DNA from: a virus | Virus record (IMG/VR): IMGVR_UViG_3300037493_004786 | Location: 1 to 46,006 of that record | DNA: 46,006 nucleotides | Direction: 5' to 3' (one strand) | Shown: positions 1 to 7,818 of the stretch, piece by piece | Layout of the letters: the number at the start of each line of letters is the position of its first letter | Position numbering within the stretch: the first letter of the stretch is position 1 | Translations under genes and position numbers: made by a program | The notes under the pieces: model-generated | Databases searched by the model: none | Told to the model about the DNA's origin: nothing | What the model saw: only the letters and a program-made list of their open reading frames with translations

Positions 1-531
1 TCCTCCTGCTGTATTATTCCATGTTCCTGTGCCACCAAAAACAATTGCAGTTGTTCCTGAGTATATACCAGCTGTTGTTTGTGTTAAGCTACCATTTATG
101 TTTAATGTGTTACTTGTAAGAGTAGTAGTTCCACTTCCTGAAAATGTTACAGTTCCAGTTGAAGTCCAATTACCAACAAATGTATATGTTTGACTTGCTC
201 CTAAAAATGTCAATAATCTTGACCAAGTAACACCTCCTGATGTTAATGTTGCAGTACCATTTAGAGTAATACCACTTGCTCCCGCTTGTGTATATAATCC
301 AGCACCGAGATTAAGAACACCACTTGTGTTTATTACATTATTGAAAGTAATTGTGCCTACATAATTAGTAAAGTTTACTCCTATTAAGACTGCTGATGCA
401 ACATTCACAGTAAGATTTCCTGATGTAGCAGTAAAGGCAATACTATCTCCCGCAATAGGCACAACGCCACCTGTCCAAGTAGCAGTAGCGTTCCAGTTAC
501 CTCCTGCATTAGATACGGTTCTTATTGCCAT
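1..531 (-). CDS. tail fibre or adhesin-like protein, 3' end cut by window edge
   Basis: This frame starts at ATG 531-529 and stays open for all 177 codons to the window edge, so the gene is partial. The protein begins MAIRTVSNAGGNWNATATW and is rich in Thr, Gly, Ser, Asn and Val, with short alternating beta-type stretches such as NLTVNVASA and TFSGSGTTTLT. This composition is typical of beta-helical or G8-like surface repeats in Bacteroidota phage fibres and adhesins. The start overlaps the stop of the upstream gene by one base (TAATG), which suggests translational coupling. A role in host binding at the tail tip is inferred from composition and from its place at the end of the tail block. 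There are no catalytic motifs in the visible part. Confidence 0.75.
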   Translation of the reverse strand, partial: MAIRTVSNAGGNWNATATWTGGVVPIAGDSIAFTATSGNLTVNVASAVLIGVNFTNYVGTITFNNVINTSGVLNLGAGLYTQAGASGITLNGTATLTSGGVTWSRLLTFLGASQTYTFVGNWTSTGTVTFSGSGTTTLTSNTLNINGSLTQTTAGIYSGTTAIVFGGTGTWNNTAGG

Positions 532-785
532 TATTCAAGTCCTAATTTTCTTATTTCACTTACTTCTCTGTTACTAATTCCAATGGCAATATCTTCATCC
601 GATTCAGGATTGAAATGAGGAATTTCTACAATGACAATATCATCGTTAATGTAAAACTCAACAGTAGTAGTTACTATTTTATTTATTATCGTAATACCCT
701 CGTCAGGTATTTCATTTCCTGACTCATCATACTTTGGAAAGTATTGGTCAGTAAACTCCTCTTTTGTATCAATTATCTTATACAT
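531..785 (-). CDS. small acidic hypothetical protein between two fibre genes
   Basis: An 84-residue acidic protein (starts MYKIIDTKEEFTDQYFPKYD). It is mostly predicted beta and loop, with no Cys cluster, signal peptide or membrane segment. It sits between two fibre-like genes. Its ATG follows the stop of the 515-residue fibre gene at 785 with a one-base overlap, and its own stop overlaps the next ATG. Small proteins placed this way are often fibre chaperones or accessory baseplate proteins, but nothing in the sequence proves that here. I do not recognise a family. Tight coupling on both sides makes it likely to be a real gene. Confidence 0.7.
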   Translation of the reverse strand: MYKIIDTKEEFTDQYFPKYDESGNEIPDEGITIINKIVTTTVEFYINDDIVIVEIPHFNPESDEDIAIGISNREVSEIRKLGLE

Positions 786-2332
786 TATGGTGCAGTTGTT
801 ACGATTACTATTGTAGCTTTTGTTATTGTAGTAGCTGAATCCACATTAAATACAATGACATCATTGGCAGCTAAAGCAGTTGTCCACGTTGACAATGATA
901 AATCTGAATTATATTGTGATGATGAAAGTGTTGGTTTTTCTGTGCCTGTAATAGTATTAGCTACCGTTGGAATAGATCCGTTTGCCTTCCAAACATCAAC
1001 CACTATTGAGCCTGATGGTGCACCAACCACATACCATCCCGTTATAGTTCTCGAATTGGGAATTACTATATAACCCTTCACGCCTGTTGTAATAGCAGAG
1101 CCTCCTCCGTCAATAGTTATTCCAATTGTTCCGGTTACACTACTGATTGGTGTATATCCTAATATTGTAGGTATAGATGCTGTTTTCCATTGTGCAGGAG
1201 AAACTGCATTATCATACCATAATGTATCTTTTAAAGTAGGGGATTGTGCTTGTACATTATGTAACTCATCTAACTCATAACCATTCTGTACTCTTACATA
1301 CCATCTACCTGCTGAACCGTTACTTGCGTTTGTTACTGTCCCTAAATAAACTAAATGATTAGGAGCATACTGTTTAATATTTGTAATACTTCCAGCTGTG
1401 CTTCCTAAATAAATAGGATCGCCATCAGACCAAGTAGACGTTGGAAGAATACTTAATCCTTCTAATAATCCTTGAATAATTATAATACCTCTTTGATTAA
1501 CAGCTATTGAAGAAGTTAAAACGACTCCAACTGTTTGAGCAGATGTAGAATCAGAAGTATTAAACGCTCTTTTTACAGTCAATCTGTCTCCTTGACCTCC
1601 AAAAGCATACACAGGTTGACCTTTAGTTATAGCTACTGAATCTGCATTTGTTACATAAGCAAATAAACTATTAGAAGTTGTACCAATACATTGAAATATA
1701 TTTGATGTAGAATTGTAAACACAAAGCATTTCTGCCCCATCCCATATATCTCCTCCAATCAAAGCACCATCATTATTTCTATAAAGATTTATAGCTCCTA
1801 GTGAATTAATATTAAGAGTAGGTCCTGTTGTGTTCCCATTGGTAAATCTAACTAAATAAGCATCACCATCTGCGTAAGAAGTAACCCCAGTAATTGTTGT
1901 AGTGTATGTATCAGTTCCAGAAGCTGTACCATGTAATATACCACCACCACTACTACTAACAGAAACTAAAGGATTGCCTGGAGTTCCATTTCCTGTGATT
2001 GTTACACCGTCAACAGAAATTGCAACTACTGGATTTAATGGATCGGTATTGTTTGTATTTAAACCTGTAACTGATTCAACAGTTCCAACTTCTAAATTAC
2101 CAGAACCTAAAATAGAATCTCCATTTATAGTTTTGATATTTGTACCAGAAATAAGTTTATCTTGTTTATTTGCTAATTGATTTGGTCCAAGACTTTTTAA
2201 AAGTAATCTTCTTTCTCTCGTTCCCACATACAAATCACCAGTTAATTCATTTATATACTGATCGTCAGGAATAGCTAATTTGTGATAATTTATCCTATCT
2301 AATGATTCTTTTGTGTGATAAGTAATTTTCAT
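785..2332 (-). CDS. tail fibre / receptor-binding-type protein
   Basis: A 515-residue protein. The first 60 residues or so look like an attachment region. Next comes a collar-type repeat seen in many phage fibres (KQDKLISGTNIKTINGDS, then GSGNLEVGTVESVTGL). A long Gly/Thr/Ser/Asn-rich beta region follows, with repeats such as TITGNGTPGNPLVSV, and a C-terminal domain ends in hydrophobic beta strands (TITKATIVIVTT). The 'KQDKLVSG..IKTING.SLLG.GN' pattern is a known fibre motif, so fibre is a confident class call; the receptor is unknown. It starts at ATG 2332 after a 90-base AT-rich gap and ends overlapping the next gene. It probably forms trimers at the tail tip or on a side appendage. Confidence 0.8.
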   Translation of the reverse strand: MKITYHTKESLDRINYHKLAIPDDQYINELTGDLYVGTRERRLLLKSLGPNQLANKQDKLISGTNIKTINGDSILGSGNLEVGTVESVTGLNTNNTDPLNPVVAISVDGVTITGNGTPGNPLVSVSSSGGGILHGTASGTDTYTTTITGVTSYADGDAYLVRFTNGNTTGPTLNINSLGAINLYRNNDGALIGGDIWDGAEMLCVYNSTSNIFQCIGTTSNSLFAYVTNADSVAITKGQPVYAFGGQGDRLTVKRAFNTSDSTSAQTVGVVLTSSIAVNQRGIIIIQGLLEGLSILPTSTWSDGDPIYLGSTAGSITNIKQYAPNHLVYLGTVTNASNGSAGRWYVRVQNGYELDELHNVQAQSPTLKDTLWYDNAVSPAQWKTASIPTILGYTPISSVTGTIGITIDGGGSAITTGVKGYIVIPNSRTITGWYVVGAPSGSIVVDVWKANGSIPTVANTITGTEKPTLSSSQYNSDLSLSTWTTALAANDVIVFNVDSATTITKATIVIVTTAP

Positions 2333-2422
2333 TCATTACAAAGTTATTGCTGAATTAAAAAAACAAAAATTACTTGTATTTAAAATAATATTAATTAAAT
2401 ATATTAACATAATTTTATTTAA

Positions 2423-2866
2423 TTAATTGTAAACTCGAATTTCTATTGATGTACTAGTGAGTAATCCATTAGTTTTTATTCCTAAATTGTCAGTAGTTCC
2501 TACATTAACTTGATTTTCATCGTCTCTTTGAAATCCTATTATTGATGTTGGAAGTATATATGCAAAAAGATAAGTTTTATCTTCTATAAAAGCATTAGTT
2601 AATGTTGCAAAATATACACCAACACTATGATAAGTCCAAACAATATCCCCAATAGTATTTTCTAAAACAATAGCTGTTGGCGCATCTGTTCCTGACTGAG
2701 TCAATAAAGCAGTATATATTTTATATGGTCTAATAGTTTCTTGAACAACATCTGTTGCTAAAAAATCTGCAACTGAAACACAAAATCTTTGTTCAGGATT
2801 ATTAGGATTTGCAATTTGAATAAATTGTGACCCATCAACATCTTTAAGTGTAAGTATTCTTCTCAT
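2423..2866 (-). CDS. small virion or appendage protein, copy 1 of a duplicated pair
   Basis: The chosen start is ATG 2866 (MRRILTLKDVDGSQ, 147 residues). An in-frame TTG at 2872 would add two residues, but the ATG matches the neighbouring paralogue. The protein shares with its neighbour an N-terminal pattern (RILxL..I/V..S..I.I.NPNNP.QRF.VSV..FL), a core (PYK.YTALLTQ, PTAI.LENTIGDIVWTY) and the last six residues (EIRVYN). The middle of the C-terminal half differs. The core is of a type found repeatedly in Flavobacteria phage and prophage proteins of unknown function near fibre genes. A surface or adhesion role is inferred only from position and the variable middle. Confidence 0.75.
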   Translation of the reverse strand: MRRILTLKDVDGSQFIQIANPNNPEQRFCVSVADFLATDVVQETIRPYKIYTALLTQSGTDAPTAIVLENTIGDIVWTYHSVGVYFATLTNAFIEDKTYLFAYILPTSIIGFQRDDENQVNVGTTDNLGIKTNGLLTSTSIEIRVYN

Positions 2867-2882
2867 GAACAAATTTATTTAA

Positions 2883-3341
2883 TTAATTATATACTCTTAT
2901 TTCTATTGGATAATTATCTAACATACTATCTTCAGGTGTATAAGCAATTGAAGGGGAATATGACACAACAGAATTGCGAACTTCAAATGAATTGGAATTT
3001 TTCCACTCTACAGCTATAAATTTTTGAGCTTCAATCATAATCTTATAATTTAGTGTGAAGAATTTAATTGCATCAGGAAATGCTCCAACTAATGTTGCTC
3101 TATATATTCCAGCACTATCATAAGTCCAAACAATATCTCCAATAGTGTTTTCTAATATTATTGCAGTTGGCGGATTAAGTTTAACTTTTTGAGTTAATAA
3201 AGCAGTATACACTTTATATGGAGTAGTAGATTCTAAAAAATTTTCAACGGAAACAGCAAATCTTTGTGTAGGATTATTAGGATTAGAAATTTCAATTAAT
3301 CTTGATTCATTAATTTCATTAAGTATAAGTATCCTATTCAT
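2883..3341 (-). CDS. small virion or appendage protein, copy 2 of a duplicated pair
   Basis: A 152-residue paralogue of the next gene downstream. The N-terminus (MNRILILNEINESRLIEIS), the core (ALLTQ, PTAIILENTIGDIVWTY) and the tail (IEIRVYN) are shared, while roughly residues 95-140 are unrelated in detail. It begins ten bases after the endolysin gene ends, within an A/T-rich leader (AATAAATTTGTT) that recurs before two other genes. No catalytic residues, signal peptide or membrane segment are seen. Its position between the endolysin and the fibre genes suggests a tail appendage part. The alternative is a small non-virion accessory protein. Confidence 0.75.
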   Translation of the reverse strand: MNRILILNEINESRLIEISNPNNPTQRFAVSVENFLESTTPYKVYTALLTQKVKLNPPTAIILENTIGDIVWTYDSAGIYRATLVGAFPDAIKFFTLNYKIMIEAQKFIAVEWKNSNSFEVRNSVVSYSPSIAYTPEDSMLDNYPIEIRVYN

Positions 3342-3350
3342 AAAACAAAT

Positions 3351-4163
3351 TTATTTAATTTTTATAATTCCGATATTTCCCTTTTTTAATGAACGTGTTC
3401 TTTCACACCATTCAAATCCTTCAGCACTTCCTTCGTCATTTGTATTACCTTCAATAGTATCAATAGTTGACATTTTATCAAAAGAAAAATCAGTAATACA
3501 TCCAACATGAGAATATTTAAACTTTCCATTTGGAGTACATACAATAAACAAATCACCCTTATCAAATGCTCTCATTTCTACTTTTATTGGATCAATCCAT
3601 CTTCCAGTACGTTTTGCTTCAATAACCATATCAGGAACACTCCAAGACCAAGGAACAATATTTCCAACAACAATACCACGCTTCTCCATTCTTTCCTTTT
3701 CTAAATGATAACAAGTAGAAACAGAACCAGCACACCATGCCGCCCAATCACCATCATGTCCATGCATAAAAGCACGAACCCAAGGACCACAATTTTGTCC
3801 TAATTCCCTAGGCGAAAAATCTAACATCAACTTCATCCTAGCTAAAGCCATAACACGAATATCATTCGACAAAGGAATCTCTGTATTAAAAGCTAACTCC
3901 ATTGGTTGAACTAAACTTTTCCAAGTTAATTCATCACATTCACCAGTAGCTTTTAATCCTGACTCTTCTTGAAAAATCATCAACGCTTTTTTAGTAATAC
4001 CACCAAAATCTTCATCTACTTCAATCTTTATCTTAATACCTTTATAATAACGATGAAGATTAATCCATTCTTGAATTCTTTTTACTGCCATTTTATTAGT
4101 CGAACCCTGAACAATAAGTCCAGGAAATTCAACCTCTATTAAATAGTGTTCATTTTTACTCAT
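3351..4163 (-). CDS. endolysin: peptidoglycan-binding domain plus CHAP/NlpC-type cysteine peptidase
   Basis: A 270-residue two-domain protein. Residues 18-88 look like a PG_binding_1 domain, with the pattern VKRIQEWIN, then FGGITKKALMIFQEESGL and DELTWKSL. Residues 120-270 look like a CHAP or NlpC/P60-type cysteine peptidase: candidate nucleophile C144 in WCAGSVS, candidate His H219 in YSHVG, then the strand TIEGNTN (E238-N240). Such enzymes cut peptide or amide bonds in peptidoglycan, so this is most likely the lysis enzyme. There is no signal peptide or membrane segment, so it would need a holin or other export route, and no holin is evident nearby. A virion-bound role is a less likely alternative. 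It is preceded by a one-base TAATG overlap with a tiny Lys-rich gene. Confidence 0.85.
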   Translation of the reverse strand: MSKNEHYLIEVEFPGLIVQGSTNKMAVKRIQEWINLHRYYKGIKIKIEVDEDFGGITKKALMIFQEESGLKATGECDELTWKSLVQPMELAFNTEIPLSNDIRVMALARMKLMLDFSPRELGQNCGPWVRAFMHGHDGDWAAWCAGSVSTCYHLEKERMEKRGIVVGNIVPWSWSVPDMVIEAKRTGRWIDPIKVEMRAFDKGDLFIVCTPNGKFKYSHVGCITDFSFDKMSTIDTIEGNTNDEGSAEGFEWCERTRSLKKGNIGIIKIK

Positions 4164-4309
4164 TATTTTTTATTTTTTTTCACTATTTTTTTTTCACGAT
4201 TTTCTTCTTTTTTACTTTCAGTTTTCTCGTGTTTTTTCATAGCAGTTTTTGTAGAATATCTTTCTTCTGCTTTTGTTCCTTTATATTCGATAATTTTTTT
4301 CTTTGCCAT
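4163..4309 (-). CDS. tiny Lys-rich basic protein (48 aa)
   Basis: An open frame from ATG 4309 to TAA 4163 that encodes 48 residues, about 40 percent of them Lys or Arg (starts MAKKKIIEYKGTKAEERY). Its stop overlaps the endolysin ATG as TAATG, the same junction used by several certain gene pairs here, and it fills an otherwise empty gap in the operon. It has no hydrophobic segment, so it is not a holin. Nucleic-acid binding or binding to a negatively charged partner is possible but unproven. The A-rich sequence makes chance openness plausible, which limits confidence. Confidence 0.55.
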   Translation of the reverse strand: MAKKKIIEYKGTKAEERYSTKTAMKKHEKTESKKEENREKKIVKKNKK

Positions 4310-4363
4310 AATTATTTAATTTTATTTAATACAATATTATTATATTCTTTAACTTTTTTAGAT

Positions 4364-4948
4364 TTATTGAACAAAGAATTTAGCAATTAAATCTAATCCT
4401 TTAAAATTTTGTGGATTAATATAAACTTTTAAATAATCCGATTTTGGAACTTTATTAATTTGAAGAAAATTTAATTGTTCTAAAGCTTCTTTTAATTCAT
4501 TTGAACAAATCTGTTCTTTACCATCAAGGTAAACAAACTTTTTTTGTTTTTGAGGAACCATTCCTTCTGGAGCATCAACAGGTAAAGAAATTTCAAATTC
4601 TTGAATAATATTGTTTCCTTTTTCGTCTTTTGCAACATACTTATTTATAATGTCATTTCTAAGTTTATCAGCTTTATTAATAAGCTCACTTAATGAACGA
4701 CCAATACCCATAAACTTAGCATGCGTTTTTGTTTCAATACTTGTAATACTTGCAAGATAATCATCAAGCAAATTAAGACAGTTATAAGCTGTGCCAAAAG
4801 ATATATTACAATCTTTAATTTCACGAGCAATTTTATCCATTGGATTTTCCACTGGAGTATTCATTTTTACAACTGGAGTTTCCTCAACAGTTTTTTTAGC
4901 TACTTCTAAAGTCGCAGCAACTTCCTCTTTTTCATTTACTTTTTCCAT
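4364..4948 (-). CDS. hypothetical protein, possible coiled-coil assembly factor
   Basis: A 194-residue protein. It has a charged, Glu/Lys/Val-rich N-terminus (residues 1-40), a helical middle with heptad-like spacing (IAREIKDCNISFGTAYNCLN, then LRNDIINKYVAKDEKGNN) and a mixed C-terminal half. No membrane segment, signal peptide or catalytic motif is visible. It lies six bases after the 220-residue Cys-rich gene and before the lysis gene. I do not recognise the family. The helical, hydrophilic character would suit an assembly chaperone or a small virion part. Confidence 0.7.
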   Translation of the reverse strand: MEKVNEKEEVAATLEVAKKTVEETPVVKMNTPVENPMDKIAREIKDCNISFGTAYNCLNLLDDYLASITSIETKTHAKFMGIGRSLSELINKADKLRNDIINKYVAKDEKGNNIIQEFEISLPVDAPEGMVPQKQKKFVYLDGKEQICSNELKEALEQLNFLQINKVPKSDYLKVYINPQNFKGLDLIAKFFVQ

Positions 4949-4954
4949 TGTTTA

Positions 4955-5617
4955 TTATAATTTAATAGCATTCATATTATATCCAAAAACAGTAACAATA
5001 TTACTAAAAGCAGATACTTTAATTACTAATGTTTCACCAGCAATTAAATCTAAAATTAACGAACCACTACCATTAGCATATTGAGAAGTTTCAGTATTAG
5101 CAGAACCATTAGAACCTCTTCCTGAACCATAATCAACAGGAGTACCAGAAGTTTTTCTAATTAATCCTCTAAATTCAGCAGTACCATCTAGTGTTACATT
5201 AATATTCCAATTAATCAAATACTTTCCATCTACAACAACAGTTAATAATCCGAAATTAGCAGTAGTACTAGCAGCAATACTACCACCTTCTTCAATATCA
5301 GCATAATCTTCAAGAAAAACATCAGCATCTAATGCTTCATTAATTTCAATTATACTGTCATTAATTTCAGTTATACTTATAGCAATACCTTCAAGTAATG
5401 AATCATTTTCACATAATGCTGTAGCATGAGCAAGAATAATATCATTTAATAAATTACCCGTTGACAAGTTTAATGCAGTATTATTTTCACAAATAAATTC
5501 TATTCCATCATATTTAATGTTTCCAGTAAAATGAGGATCACAATAATTCTCAACAATAGTTCTTGCTTTTATTTTTTTGCAGTCATTACAATTACCGCCA
5601 CACTTACAAGCTCCCAT
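4955..5617 (-). CDS. tail appendage protein with N-terminal cysteine cluster (paralogue A)
   Basis: A 220-residue protein that starts MGACKCGGNCNDCKK: four cysteines (C4, C6, C10 and C13) in the first 13 residues, suited to metal binding. It then carries the pattern F.GNIKYDGIEF.C and a helical stretch rich in ILAHATALCEND. The C-terminal half (about 105-220) is a beta-rich, Gly/Thr/Asn-rich fold resembling fibre tip domains. The next gene upstream (5619-6203) has the same layout, so the two look like duplicates. Such 'YTGDIKYDG..CD.LN' proteins are common near tail genes in Bacteroidota phages. A tail appendage role is inferred. Confidence 0.75.
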   Translation of the reverse strand: MGACKCGGNCNDCKKIKARTIVENYCDPHFTGNIKYDGIEFICENNTALNLSTGNLLNDIILAHATALCENDSLLEGIAISITEINDSIIEINEALDADVFLEDYADIEEGGSIAASTTANFGLLTVVVDGKYLINWNINVTLDGTAEFRGLIRKTSGTPVDYGSGRGSNGSANTETSQYANGSGSLILDLIAGETLVIKVSAFSNIVTVFGYNMNAIKL

Positions 5618-5618
5618 A

Positions 5619-6203
5619 TTATATAGCTTTTTTAATTATTTTTATAACTCCATTATTAAACGTAGCTCCACCAACACGATATCCATAAACAGCAATAACA
5701 TCACCATCTGCACAAATAATTTCACTTACTAATAATGACATATTTATACTTAAATCATCAGTAGCCGAAACATTTTTAGCAACTCTTTCTGTTGCAGCAG
5801 AAATAGCTGTACCATTTTTTCGAACATTAATTTTTAATTCTGCAGAAGTTCCACCTGATAATGGTAATACACCATTAACCATATACCAAACTTCAAATGT
5901 TCCAGAACCATTTATTGGAACTGTATAAGTAGTATTTGGCATAACAGCAGCTGGATTATTTCCGGCAGAAGCAGACAAAGCATCTACTGCGTAAAGAACC
6001 TCTCTACTTAATCCGCACATTGTACCAAACATTGTTGCTAAAATATCATTTAAACTATCACATTCTCTTGCATAAACATCAGTTCCGCAAGTAAATTTAG
6101 TTCCATCAAATTTTATGTCTGAAGTAAAAATATTTTCACCTTCTCCACAACAATTAGAGTCTTTTTTAACTCCACTACTTGAACCACAACTAACACAACC
6201 CAT
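5619..6203 (-). CDS. tail appendage protein with N-terminal cysteine cluster (paralogue B)
   Basis: A 194-residue protein that starts MGCVSCGSSSGVKKDSNCCG (CxxC and CC motifs). It continues with FTSDIKFDGTKFTCG and CDSLNDILATMFGTMC, then a beta-rich C-terminal domain (about 95-194) ending in YGYRVGGATFNNGVIKIIKK. The order of parts matches the neighbouring gene at 4955-5617 closely (both near YGYN/YGYR before the end). This supports an old tandem duplication. It is separated from that gene by one base. A virion appendage is the best guess; the Cys-rich head could bind metal or form disulphides after release. Confidence 0.75.
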   Translation of the reverse strand: MGCVSCGSSSGVKKDSNCCGEGENIFTSDIKFDGTKFTCGTDVYARECDSLNDILATMFGTMCGLSREVLYAVDALSASAGNNPAAVMPNTTYTVPINGSGTFEVWYMVNGVLPLSGGTSAELKINVRKNGTAISAATERVAKNVSATDDLSINMSLLVSEIICADGDVIAVYGYRVGGATFNNGVIKIIKKAI

Positions 6204-6204
6204 A

Positions 6205-6858
6205 TTAACAAGATTTAATTTTATTTAAAGCACAATTTACATTTTCTACTTCTGAACAAGATAAAGAAAAATTATTTAACAAATAAACATAATGGTCAAC
6301 CATTAACATATCATCAATTTTTTGACGAACATCACGACCAATTTCTTCCCACGCAATTACAACACAACCAATATCTGTAAGCAAATCTTTTGCTTCAGAA
6401 AGAACATTGCTTTGTAAGGAAGGGCAACAATCTAATTCTAAATAACAAGTCATATCTCCAGTAAGAGTCCATTCTAAAGAATTACCTGTAAAAGTAACTG
6501 ACATATTAAAATAAACTTTATACTCACCTGGACCAAAACTTCTTGTATCAATTACAACACGACTATCTTTTACTAAAAAAGTTGAAGCCACAACCTCTTT
6601 CCAACGGTCACAACATTTTTTATAAATAGTATAATTAATTGTATAAGAATCATTTGGAGTATCTAAAGCAATTTCACTAAGTTCAGTAAAATCAGTAATA
6701 ATAATTGAATTACAATCTTTAGATTTTAACATTACACGAGGTTTCATTCTCTGCCAAAAAAAAGGATTTTTAACTCCTGTTGTTATGGTATAACGAGAAC
6801 TTAATCCTGCCAAAGCAAAATAAGAATTAACCGGTGTATTATCTATAGTATATATCAT
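6205..6858 (-). CDS. tail or appendage structural protein
   Basis: The chosen start is ATG 6858, which overlaps the upstream stop by one base (TAATG). A TTG six bases earlier would be the only longer start. The 217-residue protein is beta-rich in its first 140 residues (IYTIDNTPVNSYFALAG, then YTINYTIYKKCCDRWKEV). Its C-terminal part is helical, with Cys pairs (CCDRW, LDCCPS, SCSEVENVNC). The spacing of Cys and the 'W..V..T.FLVKDSRVVIDT' core fit a small virion protein found next to the 304-residue gene in related phages. No enzyme motif is seen. The role is inferred from position only. Confidence 0.7.
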   Translation of the reverse strand: MIYTIDNTPVNSYFALAGLSSRYTITTGVKNPFFWQRMKPRVMLKSKDCNSIIITDFTELSEIALDTPNDSYTINYTIYKKCCDRWKEVVASTFLVKDSRVVIDTRSFGPGEYKVYFNMSVTFTGNSLEWTLTGDMTCYLELDCCPSLQSNVLSEAKDLLTDIGCVVIAWEEIGRDVRQKIDDMLMVDHYVYLLNNFSLSCSEVENVNCALNKIKSC

Positions 6859-7772
6859 TAGCAATCAATACAAAATCCAGTACATAAATCAGCAGCATCT
6901 TTTATTGTGTCATTTGCACAGGTATAATCACCCTCTAAAAACATTTCATTTGCAGTATCAATTTTGTTTCTAACATTAGCAATACGAATAGCTAAATCTT
7001 TATCTTGACAAGGACAATCTTTAGCAACTTTTAATAATAAAGCTTTGAAACAATTACGAACATTACAATCAAAAAAGAATTGCTTTGTTCTACGAGTAAT
7101 TTCACCTTCTGCTCCATAAATAATATACGTTAATGAATAAACACCATCTGGCCATTTAGGATATCCAGTAGGACAAGTATTTCCATATAAATCTTGAAGA
7201 ACCCAAGTATAACAACTAGCACAATCATCTCCAGTACCAGAAGTAACAGTAAAAATAGTTTGATCAGCAGTAACATCACCACTAACATAAATGTCAATCA
7301 TTTTGTTATTGTTAAAAGTACCACCTTTAGTTGCTTGAATACGAACTTCTAAAGTATTTTCATTTAAAAAAGCAAACCATCCAGTGTACCACGCTTTTGA
7401 ATTAATATCATCAACAAGAAATCTACTTAAATCTAATGAATTATATCCACTTGAAACATAAGCAGAACCAATGTTTAAACCATCTACTTTTACAAATATA
7501 CCACCTAAAGTTCCAGTAAGAATAGTAAATAGACCATAAGCAGGTTGCGATAAAACAAATCCTGGATCTATATTTTGAAAAATAGTACCATCAGGAAATA
7601 CCCAATGAAATTCAGTGCTTGTAACATCATATAATGTAGTATTTGTACCAACACCATAACCATCACAGCAATTCGCAAGACACGATGGATCGATTATACA
7701 AGTAGTATCACAAAACTCTACTTGGTCACAACAAGATCCAATTGCTAATTCAAAATTCAGTTCTAAAGCCAT
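6858..7772 (-). CDS. cysteine-rich tail appendage protein
   Basis: A 304-residue protein. The first 45 residues hold eight or more Cys (GSCCDQVEFCDTTCIID, CLANCCDGYG). Then come beta repeats that include a VTSTEFHWVFPDGT strand pair, and a C-terminal helical region with paired Cys (CFKALLLKVAKDCPCQDK, DLCTGFCIDC). Bacteroidota phages commonly carry similar proteins with 'CD.L...DTTG.Y' heads between their cargo and fibre genes, and I place this one in that group. It opens the appendage sub-block after a 46-base gap that holds a possible promoter (TTG, 19 bases, TAAATTTG). The Cys pairs could hold metal or disulphides. Confidence 0.75.
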   Translation of the reverse strand: MALELNFELAIGSCCDQVEFCDTTCIIDPSCLANCCDGYGVGTNTTLYDVTSTEFHWVFPDGTIFQNIDPGFVLSQPAYGLFTILTGTLGGIFVKVDGLNIGSAYVSSGYNSLDLSRFLVDDINSKAWYTGWFAFLNENTLEVRIQATKGGTFNNNKMIDIYVSGDVTADQTIFTVTSGTGDDCASCYTWVLQDLYGNTCPTGYPKWPDGVYSLTYIIYGAEGEITRRTKQFFFDCNVRNCFKALLLKVAKDCPCQDKDLAIRIANVRNKIDTANEMFLEGDYTCANDTIKDAADLCTGFCIDC

Positions 7773-7776
7773 ACAA

Positions 7777-7806
7777 CAAATTTATTATTTTCAACCTTAC
7801 ATTCAA
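7777..7806 (-). promoter_or_regulatory. possible Bacteroidota-type promoter before the appendage genes
   Basis: On the minus strand a TTG (7806-7804) is followed by 19 bases and TAAATTTG (7784-7777). This matches the Bacteroidota pattern TTG-N19-21-TAnnTTTG. It lies in the gap between the 1153-residue cargo gene and the 304-residue gene. The box ends only four bases before the ATG, so a transcript would be almost leaderless. The same AATAAATTTGTT string before two other genes may instead be a translation leader. Confidence 0.35.
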
Positions 7807-7818
7807 CAAAATTAATAT

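Noticed and set aside
744-1073. Rightward frames opposite the fibre, cargo and giant genes
   Set aside because: They lie fully inside strong leftward genes, have low-complexity or antisense-like composition, and lack leaders or neighbours in the same direction.
2342-2349. TAACTTTG as a promoter box before the 515-residue fibre gene
   Set aside because: It ends about nine bases before the ATG, and the nearest TTTG lies only 17 bases upstream, outside the usual 19-21 range.
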